A stretch of DNA of 25,779 nt from an uncultured Collinsella sp. (lineage in GTDB: Bacteria; Actinomycetota; Coriobacteriia; Coriobacteriales; Coriobacteriaceae). The stretch spans positions 1-25,779 of the forward strand of contig CABSNH010000007.1 in assembly GCA_902478985.1 (NCBI GenBank), read 5' to 3'. The position numbers and the translations under genes are program-made. Below are positions 1 through 5,826 of the stretch, piece after piece. Position 1 is the first letter of the stretch, and each line of letters starts with the position of its first letter. The notes beneath the pieces were generated by a model. The model had not been told where the DNA came from. It was given only the letters and a program-made list of their open reading frames with translations, and did not search any database.

Positions 1-27
1 TTTTGCATACCACATTGCCGCTAAGTA

Positions 28-69
28 AAAGTGGTTGGACAGCACATTGACGCACAGTCCAACCACTTT
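28..69 (-). terminator. 13-bp inverted repeat downstream of trxB, probable terminator
   Basis: Positions 28-40 and 57-69 are perfect 13-nt inverted repeats (AAAGTGGTTGGAC and its complement) around a 16-nt loop. Read on the minus strand the hairpin starts about 40 nt after the trxB stop and ends in CACTTTTACTT, a short broken U-tract. The plus-strand side also has TTTGTTT, so it could work in both directions. The GC content is modest and the U-tract weak, so function as a terminator is inferred. No gene is visible in positions 1-109. Confidence 0.5.
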
Positions 70-109
70 GTTTAAAGATAGCAACCTTACATAAGATATA
101 TTATCGTAC

Positions 110-1048
110 TTATCCGTGTAGGAAAGCGTATGCGCTGGTAGCCGCTATGGCTCCGTCCGAAACGGCGGTCACAACTTGGCGTAAACGCTTGGAACGGATA
201 TCGCCGGCAGCAAATAAGCCAGGCGTGCGGGTGGCCATCGATTCGTCGGTCACAATACCGCCGTCGGGCGCCAGATCCACCAGATGCTCTACAAGCTCGG
301 TATGGGGCTGCGTGCCAGCAAAGACAAATATGCCAAACGAACCAGGATCGAAGGACTCGGAATAGGTGCCATCGGTAGCGTTGTCCTTAAACGTGATAGT
401 CGTGGGCATGGTCTCGCCTGATAGTTCCACAATACTAGTTTGGTACCTAACTGAAATAGTATCTTTTGCGAGCACCTTTTGAACCACGCCATCGGGGGCA
501 CGGAACTGATCGCGGCGCAAGACGATGGTCACGTTGCTGGCGATTTCCGACAAGAACAGGGCTTCCTCGCAGGCAGCATTGCCGCCGCCGATGACAAAAA
601 CCTGCTTGCCGCGAAAGAACATGCCGTCGCACGTCGCGCAATACGAAACGCCGCGACCGCGATACGTATCCTCGCCAACAAAACCCGCAAATCGCGGCGT
701 GGCACCCATGCAAGCGATAACACTCGAGGCCAACGTATCGCCCGTATCATGATGCACCGTAAACAGCGCCGCATCCGCATCGTAATCGATACCCGTCACC
801 ATGCTCCATGTAACCTGCGCTCCCAGGCCCTCTGCATGTTGCTGAAAACGCTCGCCAAGCTCGGCACCGCTCAAGAGCGGAATGCCCGGATAGTTCTCGA
901 CCTCATTGGTTGTGGCGATCTGTCCTCCCGACATGCCCTGTTCGATCACAGTCGTCGTGAGATTGGCACGCGCCGCATAAATGGCTGCGGCATAGCCCGC
1001 GGGGCCGCCGCCGATAATAGCAACATCGATCGGCTGATGAGTAGTCAT
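110..1048 (-). CDS. trxB: Thioredoxin-disulfide reductase
   Basis: FAD/NADPH flavoenzyme that reduces thioredoxin in the cytoplasm. The 312-residue product shows an FAD-binding GGGPAG at residues 13-18, the redox-active CATC at 137-140 in the context SYCATCDG, the NADPH-site GGGNAA at 154-159, and the C-terminal FAD motif FAAGDIR near 279-285. Length and motif order fit low-molecular-weight bacterial TrxB. The frame stays open far upstream, but the ATG at 1048 is preceded at the right distance by AGGAGGT (1055-1061) and starts right before the Rossmann fold, so it was chosen. It is divergent from the glycosyltransferase gene, with about 117 nt between the two starts. No thioredoxin gene is visible in the window. 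The family is certain; the physiological partner is inferred. Confidence 0.96.
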   Translation of the reverse strand: MTTHQPIDVAIIGGGPAGYAAAIYAARANLTTTVIEQGMSGGQIATTNEVENYPGIPLLSGAELGERFQQHAEGLGAQVTWSMVTGIDYDADAALFTVHHDTGDTLASSVIACMGATPRFAGFVGEDTYRGRGVSYCATCDGMFFRGKQVFVIGGGNAACEEALFLSEIASNVTIVLRRDQFRAPDGVVQKVLAKDTISVRYQTSIVELSGETMPTTITFKDNATDGTYSESFDPGSFGIFVFAGTQPHTELVEHLVDLAPDGGIVTDESMATRTPGLFAAGDIRSKRLRQVVTAVSDGAIAATSAYAFLHG

Positions 1049-1123
1049 GAAGAGACCTCCTGTCGAAAGATTGGCGTTCTTTGCGCTCATACCCAAATTT
1101 ATGCGAACGTGACACTCATGCAC

Positions 1124-1129
1124 TACAAT
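1124..1129 (+). promoter_or_regulatory. Possible -10 element for the glycosyltransferase gene
   Basis: TACAAT lies 36 nt before the ATG at 1166. No good -35 hexamer sits 16-18 nt upstream; TTATGC at 1099-1104 would need a 19-nt spacer. The call rests on the hexamer and its position in the divergent trxB intergenic region, so it is weak. Confidence 0.3.
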
Positions 1130-1165
1130 GATTCTCTGTGAAACAAAGATGAAGGGGAGATATCG

Positions 1166-2467
1166 ATGGATCAGACGCAGACGAGCGATGACGCTCCCCT
1201 GCTCACGCACAGCACTCCCCAATCGGGACAAACCACGCTCTTGGCTCAGCAAAAACCTCTCGTGACTATCGTGCACGCCTCGGTCGGCTCGGGCCACAAG
1301 GCCGCCGCAAATGCGATTGCGCAGGCATTCGACCACATCCGCGGCACCAATGGCATCCCCGAGGATGTTGAGATTGAAGTGCTCGATATCCTTGATTTTG
1401 GACGCATAAAATTCGACGGCAACAAAACGGCCGCCTCGTTTACCGGCGCCACGCGCCCAATTTATGACTTGACCTGGCGTTATACCCTTACCGGACACCT
1501 GCTTTGGGGCGGTGGCACGGCATGGTCGCACATCATGTTCCCCGCATTTAACGAATACGTTCGAACTCGCAGGCCCATTGCCGTGGTAGCCACACATATC
1601 ACGGCAGCCAACGTCGCCGTCGGCGCGCGCGTCATTACGGGCATCGACTATCCTGTCATTTGCGTACCGACCGATTACGAGGTCGAGGGTTGGTGGCCCC
1701 ATAAGGACACCGACCTGTTCTGCGTGGCAAACGAGTTTATGGCCGAAACACTCCGACCCCGTAAGGTTCCCGAGGCAAAGATCCGCATTACGGGCATCCC
1801 CATTCGCGCCGGGTTTGATACGGACTACAACCGCGAGGAAGAACTCGAGAAGTTCAATCTCCCCACAGACAAGCTCGTTGTGCTGGTGATGGCCGGCGCC
1901 AGTTTGCCTCAACCGTACGTTCGCTTTCGCGCGGAGATGGACCGCACCCTCCCCTTCCTGCGCAGCTTCGAGGACATGCACTTTGTCTTTTTGCCGGGCA
2001 AGGATGCCGAATATGCCACCCGTCTCAAAACGCTTTTCGATGCCATGAAACTCGAGAACGTCACGGTTCTTGACTACGTCGATGACATGGCAGCGCTTAT
2101 GCACGGCTGTGACCTGGCAATCCTCAAATCTGGCGGACTCACTGTTACCGAATGCCTGTGCGCACACCTGCCTATGATTCTGCTGGGCAAGTCATATGGC
2201 CAGGAAAAGGCCAACACCACCATGCTCACCGGCATGGGCGCCAGCATGCATGTCACCACCGCACGCGAGCTCATCGTGACGCTGCGTCATCTCCACGATC
2301 ATCCCGAGTCGCTCAAGGCACTGCTCATCAATGGCGAAGTCCTTCGCCGCCCACACGCAGCCGAGGATATCGCCATCGCAACCATGGAACTTGCAGGCAA
2401 GCCCCAAAAACGTAAACGAGCCTTCTGCCGCTTCTACTGGGGCGGGAAGCCCGCGCATATCCGCTAG
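1166..2467 (+). CDS. MGDG synthase/UgtP-like glycolipid glycosyltransferase
   Basis: Family GT28 glycosyltransferase resembling plant MGDG synthase and Bacillus UgtP, which transfer sugar from a UDP-sugar to diacylglycerol at the inner face of the membrane. Visible features of the 433-residue product are the N-terminal GSGH of the MGDG-synthase domain (41-44), VPTDYEVEGWW (167-177), TGIPI (209-213), and in the C-terminal nucleotide-sugar domain KSGGLTVTE (321-329) followed by GQEKANT (345-351). There is no signal peptide or clear membrane span, as expected for a peripheral enzyme. The first 30 residues are polar and poorly conserved-looking. The ATG at 1166 has AAGGGGAG (1152-1159) upstream. 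The exact sugar and the mono- versus processive activity cannot be read from sequence. The product may build the glycolipid anchor of envelope polymers; this is inferred. Confidence 0.85.
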   Translation: MDQTQTSDDAPLLTHSTPQSGQTTLLAQQKPLVTIVHASVGSGHKAAANAIAQAFDHIRGTNGIPEDVEIEVLDILDFGRIKFDGNKTAASFTGATRPIYDLTWRYTLTGHLLWGGGTAWSHIMFPAFNEYVRTRRPIAVVATHITAANVAVGARVITGIDYPVICVPTDYEVEGWWPHKDTDLFCVANEFMAETLRPRKVPEAKIRITGIPIRAGFDTDYNREEELEKFNLPTDKLVVLVMAGASLPQPYVRFRAEMDRTLPFLRSFEDMHFVFLPGKDAEYATRLKTLFDAMKLENVTVLDYVDDMAALMHGCDLAILKSGGLTVTECLCAHLPMILLGKSYGQEKANTTMLTGMGASMHVTTARELIVTLRHLHDHPESLKALLINGEVLRRPHAAEDIAIATMELAGKPQKRKRAFCRFYWGGKPAHIR

Positions 2468-2480
2468 CTTCGGACTGTCC

Positions 2481-2580
2481 GCTTGCCTGTGGGGGGCATA
2501 TATATCATCCCGTGCTCAAACATTCTAGCTTCGCTGCGAAACTGCGCGCGGGACGATATATATGCCCCCCACAGGCAAGC
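2481..2580 (-). repeat. Family 1 long-hairpin repeat, copy 1
   Basis: The arms 2481-2512 and 2549-2580 are complementary over 32 nt with one mismatch. They enclose a 36-nt core (2513-2548) that, read on the minus strand, begins CGCGCAGTTTCGCAGCGAAG and ends AGAATGTTTGAGCA. The core is shared with copy 2, while the outer part of the arms is not. The core also holds a small TTCG/CGAA hairpin. It starts 13 nt after the glycosyltransferase stop codon, so its transcript would be a very stable 3' structure, but there is no U-tract. I do not recognise it as a named element. Confidence 0.8.
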
Positions 2581-2657
2581 TGCGTTTACGTACTAGCACC
2601 TACACTAGATTCCCCTCCAGTAGAACCAACAAAGGCGAGACCGGAAAAGATAAATAC

Positions 2658-2706
2658 AGTTAGCCGACGCGACAAAGAGACTAGTCCTTTGTCGCGTCGG
2701 CTAACT
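2658..2706. repeat. Perfect 20-bp palindromic hairpin between convergent genes
   Basis: Arms 2658-2677 and 2687-2706 are perfectly complementary (AGTTAGCCGACGCGACAAAG and complement), with a 9-nt loop that is itself near-palindromic (GACTAGTC). It sits midway between family 1 copies 1 and 2. A run of six T follows on the plus strand about 12 nt after the stem, and a weaker T-rich run on the minus strand. It may be a bidirectional terminator for the convergent glycosyltransferase and dut transcripts. The stem is unusually long for an intrinsic terminator and the T-run is displaced from its foot. Confidence 0.65.
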
Positions 2707-2738
2707 AGAATGTAAATATTTTTTCAAGCGAGTAGCCG

Positions 2739-2841
2739 CCCGCCTGCCTCTCTCACATATCGTTCCACGCGCAGTTTCGCAGCGAGCGAAGCGAAGCGAG
2801 AATGTTTGAGCATGGAATGATATGTGTGAGAGGCAGGCGGG
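2739..2841 (+). repeat. Family 1 long-hairpin repeat, copy 2
   Basis: Arms 2739-2767 and 2813-2841 are complementary over 29 nt with two mismatches. The 45-nt core (2768-2812) begins CGCGCAGTTTCGCAGCGA and ends GAGAATGTTTGAGCA, matching copy 1 in the opposite orientation. The middle is expanded by short GCGAA repeats. The arm next to the core keeps ATGATAT as in copy 1; the outer arm is different sequence but still self-complementary. Confidence 0.8.
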
Positions 2842-2904
2842 AGGGATACGAGTGCCCCACGAGAATGTTTGAGCACGGGCTGATATATAGGGCCCTCCCA
2901 CGGG
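2839..2904 (+). repeat. Family 1 repeat, degenerate copy 3
   Basis: A third GAGAATGTTTGAGCA (2861-2875) is followed by CGGGCTGATATATAGGGC, close to the corresponding arm of copy 1 (CGGGATGATATATATG). The left half of the core is missing. Residual pairing remains between GGGAGGG (2839-2845) and CCCTCCC (2893-2899). It overlaps the right arm of copy 2 by three bases and ends 17 nt before the dut stop, so it would form part of the dut mRNA 3' region. Confidence 0.6.
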
Positions 2905-2921
2905 TGAGCGAACAGAAGCAA

Positions 2922-3365
2922 CTAGGCGACGCCGCTGGAGCCGAAGCCTCCGTTGCCTCTGTCGGTTTTATCTAGTTCGTCTACCTCTACGAGATTGACT
3001 GTAGGGACTTCTTGGATGACGAGTTGGGCGATGCGGTCGCCTTTGCTGATCTGGATATTGTTGGTGGGATCCAGGTTGATGAGGATGACCTTAAGCTCGC
3101 CTCGATAGTGGGCGTCGATGAGACCGGGCGTGTTGACTATAGACAGGCCCTGCTTAATAGCTAGGCCGCTACGGGGCTGGACAAAGCCGGCGTAGCCATC
3201 GGGCAGCGCAATGGCCAAGCCAGTGGAGACCAAGCGGCGCTCAAAGGGCTTGAGGGTGCAGTCTTCGTTGGCACGGAGGTCAAGGCCGGCATCCGTGGGA
3301 TGTGCGTATTTGGGAAGCTCGACCGTGGGATCGAGACGCTTAATGTTAACGGTAATGTTGGACAT
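2922..3365 (-). CDS. dut: dUTP diphosphatase (dUTPase)
   Basis: Hydrolyses dUTP to dUMP and pyrophosphate, which keeps uracil out of DNA and supplies thymidylate synthesis. All five motifs of the trimeric dUTPase family are present in the 147-residue product: DAGLDLRA (25-32), PRSGLA (64-69), GLIDAHYRGELKV (81-93) with the catalytic Asp, GDRIAQLV (109-116), and the glycine-rich C-terminal RGNGGFGSSG (136-145) that closes the active site. The length is normal. The ATG at 3365 lies 4 nt after the nrdR stop, and its ribosome binding site AAGGTGA coincides with the nrdR stop codon, so translation is probably coupled. It is the last gene of a probable yneA-nrdR-dut transcript whose promoter carries LexA boxes. 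Confidence 0.96.
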   Translation of the reverse strand: MSNITVNIKRLDPTVELPKYAHPTDAGLDLRANEDCTLKPFERRLVSTGLAIALPDGYAGFVQPRSGLAIKQGLSIVNTPGLIDAHYRGELKVILINLDPTNNIQISKGDRIAQLVIQEVPTVNLVEVDELDKTDRGNGGFGSSGVA

Positions 3366-3369
3366 GAAA

Positions 3370-3813
3370 TCACCTTAGCTTGTCGAGCTCTTGCAAAAAC
3401 TCGTCGACGTCTTTGAAATCGCGATAGACCGAGGCAAAACGAATGTAGGCCACCTTGTCGATCTTGGCCAGGCGCTTAAGCACCATATCGCCCAGTTCGT
3501 GGGACGTAACAGCCGTCAGCGTACGGGAACGCAGTTCCACCTCGATATCATCGATGATCTCGTTGAGCTTTTTCGTATCGATATCGCGCTTAATCGTGGC
3601 GCGCATCAGACCAACCAGCAGCTTGTTGCGATCGAACCGCTGCTTTGACCCGTCGGATTTGATAACCTCGATGGGATCTTCGCAGCGCTCGAACGTTGTA
3701 AAACGATAATTGCACGAACAGCATTCGCGACGACGCTTGATAGTGTTGTTCGACTCCTGCATACGGGAATCGACAACGCGGGTATGTGCCTTGCCGCATT
3801 TGGGACAGCGCAT
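3370..3813 (-). CDS. nrdR: Transcriptional repressor NrdR
   Basis: Zinc-ribbon/ATP-cone repressor of ribonucleotide reductase genes that senses ATP/dATP. The N-terminal zinc ribbon has Cys3, Cys6, Cys31 and Cys34 (MRCPKCG and ECCSC). It is followed by the basic linker, the typical RFTTFER segment, and the ATP-cone from about residue 49 to the end. The length of 147 residues is normal. The ATG at 3813 has a strong AGGAGGAGGT just upstream. That start region also forms the 3' arm of a perfect 9-bp hairpin, described separately. No ribonucleotide reductase gene is in the window, so its targets lie elsewhere. Its place between a SOS-type division inhibitor and dut joins dNTP control to the damage response. 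Confidence 0.96.
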   Translation of the reverse strand: MRCPKCGKAHTRVVDSRMQESNNTIKRRRECCSCNYRFTTFERCEDPIEVIKSDGSKQRFDRNKLLVGLMRATIKRDIDTKKLNEIIDDIEVELRSRTLTAVTSHELGDMVLKRLAKIDKVAYIRFASVYRDFKDVDEFLQELDKLR

Positions 3814-3848
3814 GGTACCTCCTCCTAAACGATAACAAGGGTACCATG
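3811..3848 (-). promoter_or_regulatory. Hairpin pairing the nrdR start codon
   Basis: CATGGTACC (3811-3819) and GGTACCATG (3840-3848) are a perfect 9-bp inverted repeat around a 20-nt loop. In the minus-strand mRNA the 3' arm holds the nrdR ATG and the last bases of the Shine-Dalgarno; the rest of the Shine-Dalgarno is in the loop. The 5' arm begins 16 nt after the yneA-like stop codon, so a terminating ribosome could reach it. Start-codon occlusion relieved by upstream translation is inferred. Confidence 0.5.
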
Positions 3849-3864
3849 CGACCGAGCCGAAATC

Positions 3865-4314
3865 TTACGAACGAGTCGGAACTTTCAGAACTGCACCAGC
3901 ATCAAGAGAGCCGCGATCGAGGTGATTGACGCTACGAATCATGTCGGAAGTCTCCTGTGTGGAAAGGCCATCGATGGGATGCTCCTGGGCAAGCGACCAC
4001 AGGGAATCGCCGGGCTGCACGCGAACCGTCTCGTAGGTAACGTTGGCTACGGAATCGGCATATGCTGCGTGGCGAGCAGAAAAAACTGACGTGGCGAGCA
4101 CAAAGAACAGGGTGAACGCTACAGCAACAGCAACAATCGTCGAGGCCTTCAGGGCAACAGGAGCCAAAGCGGCGGCCGCACGCTGGGTGCGAACGGGCTT
4201 AGTGGCCACGGCCTGAAAATGAGAGCGTCCGCCCTTCACGACCGTAAAGGCAGGCGAGGCGGGCGTCTCGAGCTTAAGGGCGAGGTTTCCCTGGACCATA
4301 TCCGCTGCGTTCAT
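3865..4314 (-). CDS. YneA-like LysM protein, probable SOS cell-division inhibitor
   Basis: A 149-residue single-pass membrane protein. It has a cytoplasmic N-terminal part (1-56), one membrane span (about 57-78, IVAVAVAFTLFFVLATSVF), and an extracytoplasmic C-terminal LysM domain (about 95-146) with PGDSLWSLA and the closing DAGAVLKVP. In Bacillus, yneA is divergent from lexA, has this span-plus-LysM layout, and delays division after DNA damage. The same neighbourhood is seen here. The N-terminal region is longer than in Bacillus YneA. The ATG at 4314 has AGGAG 8 nt upstream. The promoter is close to consensus, with a LexA box filling its spacer. Sequence identity to YneA was not measured; the assignment rests on layout, context and regulation. 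Confidence 0.75.
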   Translation of the reverse strand: MNAADMVQGNLALKLETPASPAFTVVKGGRSHFQAVATKPVRTQRAAAALAPVALKASTIVAVAVAFTLFFVLATSVFSARHAAYADSVANVTYETVRVQPGDSLWSLAQEHPIDGLSTQETSDMIRSVNHLDRGSLDAGAVLKVPTRS

Positions 4315-4384
4315 TCTGTTCTCCTCTCGTTTGTTTTGACGAGAACTGTTTTATCAAGCCGCGGGGACAAAAAAGTCTAGCGCG

Positions 4385-4398
4385 GGAACGAGTGTTCG
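4385..4398. promoter_or_regulatory. LexA box 1 (yneA side)
   Basis: GGAACGAGTGTTCG contains GAAC-N4-GTTC, the Gram-positive LexA core. It lies about 7 nt downstream of the -10 of the yneA promoter, over the likely start site, where binding would block initiation. Confidence 0.75.
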
Positions 4399-4404
4399 GT
4401 TATT

Positions 4405-4432
4405 ATTATCTTCGAACAGTTGTTCCTGTCAA
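4405..4432 (-). promoter_or_regulatory. Sigma-70-type promoter of the yneA-nrdR-dut unit
   Basis: On the minus strand a consensus TTGACA -35 (plus positions 4427-4432) is followed after 16 nt by GATAAT (4405-4410), part of an AT-rich GATAATAATAA run. LexA box 2 occupies the spacer and LexA box 1 lies just downstream. Such a strong promoter with two operators implies tight repression and high induction after damage. Confidence 0.75.
4413..4426. promoter_or_regulatory. LexA box 2 (within the yneA promoter spacer)
   Basis: CGAACAGTTGTTCC has the GAAC-N4-GTTC core and lies between the -35 and -10 of the yneA promoter. It is also upstream of lexA and may serve both directions. Confidence 0.85.
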
Positions 4433-4440
4433 GCAAAAAT

Positions 4441-4454
4441 AGAACATTTGTTTG
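4441..4454. promoter_or_regulatory. LexA box 3 (lexA-proximal)
   Basis: AGAACATTTGTTTG has GAAC-N4-GTTT, one base from the full core, 23 nt before the lexA ATG. It probably gives lexA autoregulation. I could not define a convincing lexA -35/-10 pair. Confidence 0.6.
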
Positions 4455-4477
4455 GTATGAGTAGAGAGGAATCCCTG

Positions 4478-5122
4478 ATGGCTCGCAAAATTACCAAGCG
4501 TCAGCAGCAAATTTACGACTTCATCAAGGAATATCAGCAGGAGAAGGGCTATCCGCCCAGTGTGCGCGAGATGGCTTCGGCTGTGGGCCTTTCCTCCCCT
4601 AGTACCGTACATGCACATCTCTCCGCACTCGAAGCACGCGGCCTGCTCAAGCGTGACGCCACCAAGCCTCGCGCCCTCGAGCTCTTTGACGAAGACGGGT
4701 CTTCCGTCTCCATCTCAAAGTCCGATGAGCCTACGGCACCCCGCGGCACCGTATCGCTGCCTCTCGTAGGCCGCGTCGCCGCAGGGATTCCCATCCTTGC
4801 CGAGCAGAATATCGAGGACACCTTTACCATCCCGACCGAAATCGCAACGGACCAGGGGTCCTTTATCCTCGAGGTCCACGGCAATTCGATGATTAACGTC
4901 GGCATCTATAACGGCGACTACATCATCGTTCGCGAGCAGAAGAGCGCCATGAATGGCGAGATTATCGTTGCCATGATCGAAGGCTCCGCAACAGTCAAAA
5001 CGTTCTACAAGGAGCAGGGGCGCGTTCGCCTGCAGCCTGAAAACGACACCATGGAGCCCATCTACGCGACAAATCCCACGATTCTGGGCAAGGTCGTCGG
5101 TTTGATGCGCCGGTTTTCGTAA
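4478..5122 (+). CDS. lexA: SOS repressor LexA
   Basis: Represses the SOS regulon and self-cleaves when bound to RecA filaments. The 214-residue product has the N-terminal winged helix (about 1-66: KRQQQIYDFIKEY, GYPPSVREMASAVGLSS, STVHAHLSALE) and the C-terminal S24 peptidase-type domain. The Ala102-Gly103 cleavage site lies in GRVAAGIP, the catalytic Ser137 in HGNSM, and the catalytic Lys174 in ATVKTFY. The frame opens earlier at TTG 4448 and ATG 4457, but only the ATG at 4478 has a good ribosome binding site (AGAGAGGA, 4463-4470), and it gives the usual MARK-type start. Its stop overlaps the next gene's start by one base (TAATG). Confidence 0.97.
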   Translation: MARKITKRQQQIYDFIKEYQQEKGYPPSVREMASAVGLSSPSTVHAHLSALEARGLLKRDATKPRALELFDEDGSSVSISKSDEPTAPRGTVSLPLVGRVAAGIPILAEQNIEDTFTIPTEIATDQGSFILEVHGNSMINVGIYNGDYIIVREQKSAMNGEIIVAMIEGSATVKTFYKEQGRVRLQPENDTMEPIYATNPTILGKVVGLMRRFS

Positions 5123-5826
5123 TGCAAAAACGCATCACCGTCTTTGATACCATTCGCGGGTTTACCATGCTATCGATGGCGGGATTTCATGCCTGCTACG
5201 ACCTTGCCTACCTATATGGTTGGGAGATGCCCTGGTTTACCCAGACCATCTTCCAGGACATCTGGCGTGCCAGCATCAGTTGGGTATTTTTATTTATTGC
5301 CGGCTGGATGTGCACCCTCTCGCGCAACAACATCAAGCGTGCCGCCAAATATGCCGCTGCCGCTTTGGTCGTATGGATTGCAACGACGTTCGTCTCGGTT
5401 GATGACTCGGTGAACTTCGGCATCATTTTCTGCATGGCGGCGTGCACTGCCATTGTCGCGCTCGCGCGCCCGGTTCTCGATAGAGTGCCGGCAGTATGGG
5501 GTATAACGTTTTGCCTCATACTCTTTGCCTGTACCTGGAGCATTCCTAAAGCGGTCTACCCTATCCCCTATCTAGCTTGGCTGGGGTTCCCAGGTCCAGA
5601 CTTTGTCTCCGGTGATTACTATCCGCTCATCCCATTCTATTTTATGTACCTCGCAGGCTTCTTTGCCGCTCGAACGGCACAGGAATCAAACTGCGAGGCA
5701 CCAGTATGGGCCTATGAGAATCCCATCCCCGTGCTCGCAAGCCTCGGACGCCATGCATTGCCGTTCTACCTGCTTCATCAACCGGTTATCTTGGGTGTAC
5801 TGGAGCTGATTTATTCCGTTCGGTAA
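5122..5826 (+). CDS. HGSNAT/DUF1624-like multi-pass membrane protein
   Basis: A 234-residue hydrophobic protein with about six or seven membrane spans. It resembles the catalytic-domain family of heparan-alpha-glucosaminide N-acetyltransferase (HGSNAT_cat, DUF1624), which acylates sugars across a membrane. Supporting features are the N-terminal VFDTIRGFTMLSMAGFHACY with an Arg-Gly turn, the HxxYDL-type element HACYDL near residue 23, and the C-terminal GRHALPFYLLHQPVI typical of this acyltransferase superfamily. The substrate in bacteria of this kind is unknown. The ATG overlaps the lexA stop by one base and has no Shine-Dalgarno of its own, so it is probably translated by coupling to lexA. 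Its 3' end overlaps the convergent hflX by 16 nt. Confidence 0.75.
   Translation: MQKRITVFDTIRGFTMLSMAGFHACYDLAYLYGWEMPWFTQTIFQDIWRASISWVFLFIAGWMCTLSRNNIKRAAKYAAAALVVWIATTFVSVDDSVNFGIIFCMAACTAIVALARPVLDRVPAVWGITFCLILFACTWSIPKAVYPIPYLAWLGFPGPDFVSGDYYPLIPFYFMYLAGFFAARTAQESNCEAPVWAYENPIPVLASLGRHALPFYLLHQPVILGVLELIYSVR

Noticed and set aside
1049..2167. The long minus-strand open frame that extends trxB upstream to 685 residues.
   Set aside because: It runs through the divergent promoter region and antisense to the glycosyltransferase gene. The ATG at 1048 has a strong ribosome binding site and the correct family N-terminus.
2481..2904. A CRISPR array, because of the repeated 14-mer.
   Set aside because: The repeats are few, in mixed orientation and irregularly spaced, and each lies in the loop of a long hairpin. 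No cas genes are present.
4341..4354. GAGAACTGTTTTAT as a fourth LexA box.
   Set aside because: The second half does not have GTTC or GTTT at the required 4-nt spacing.
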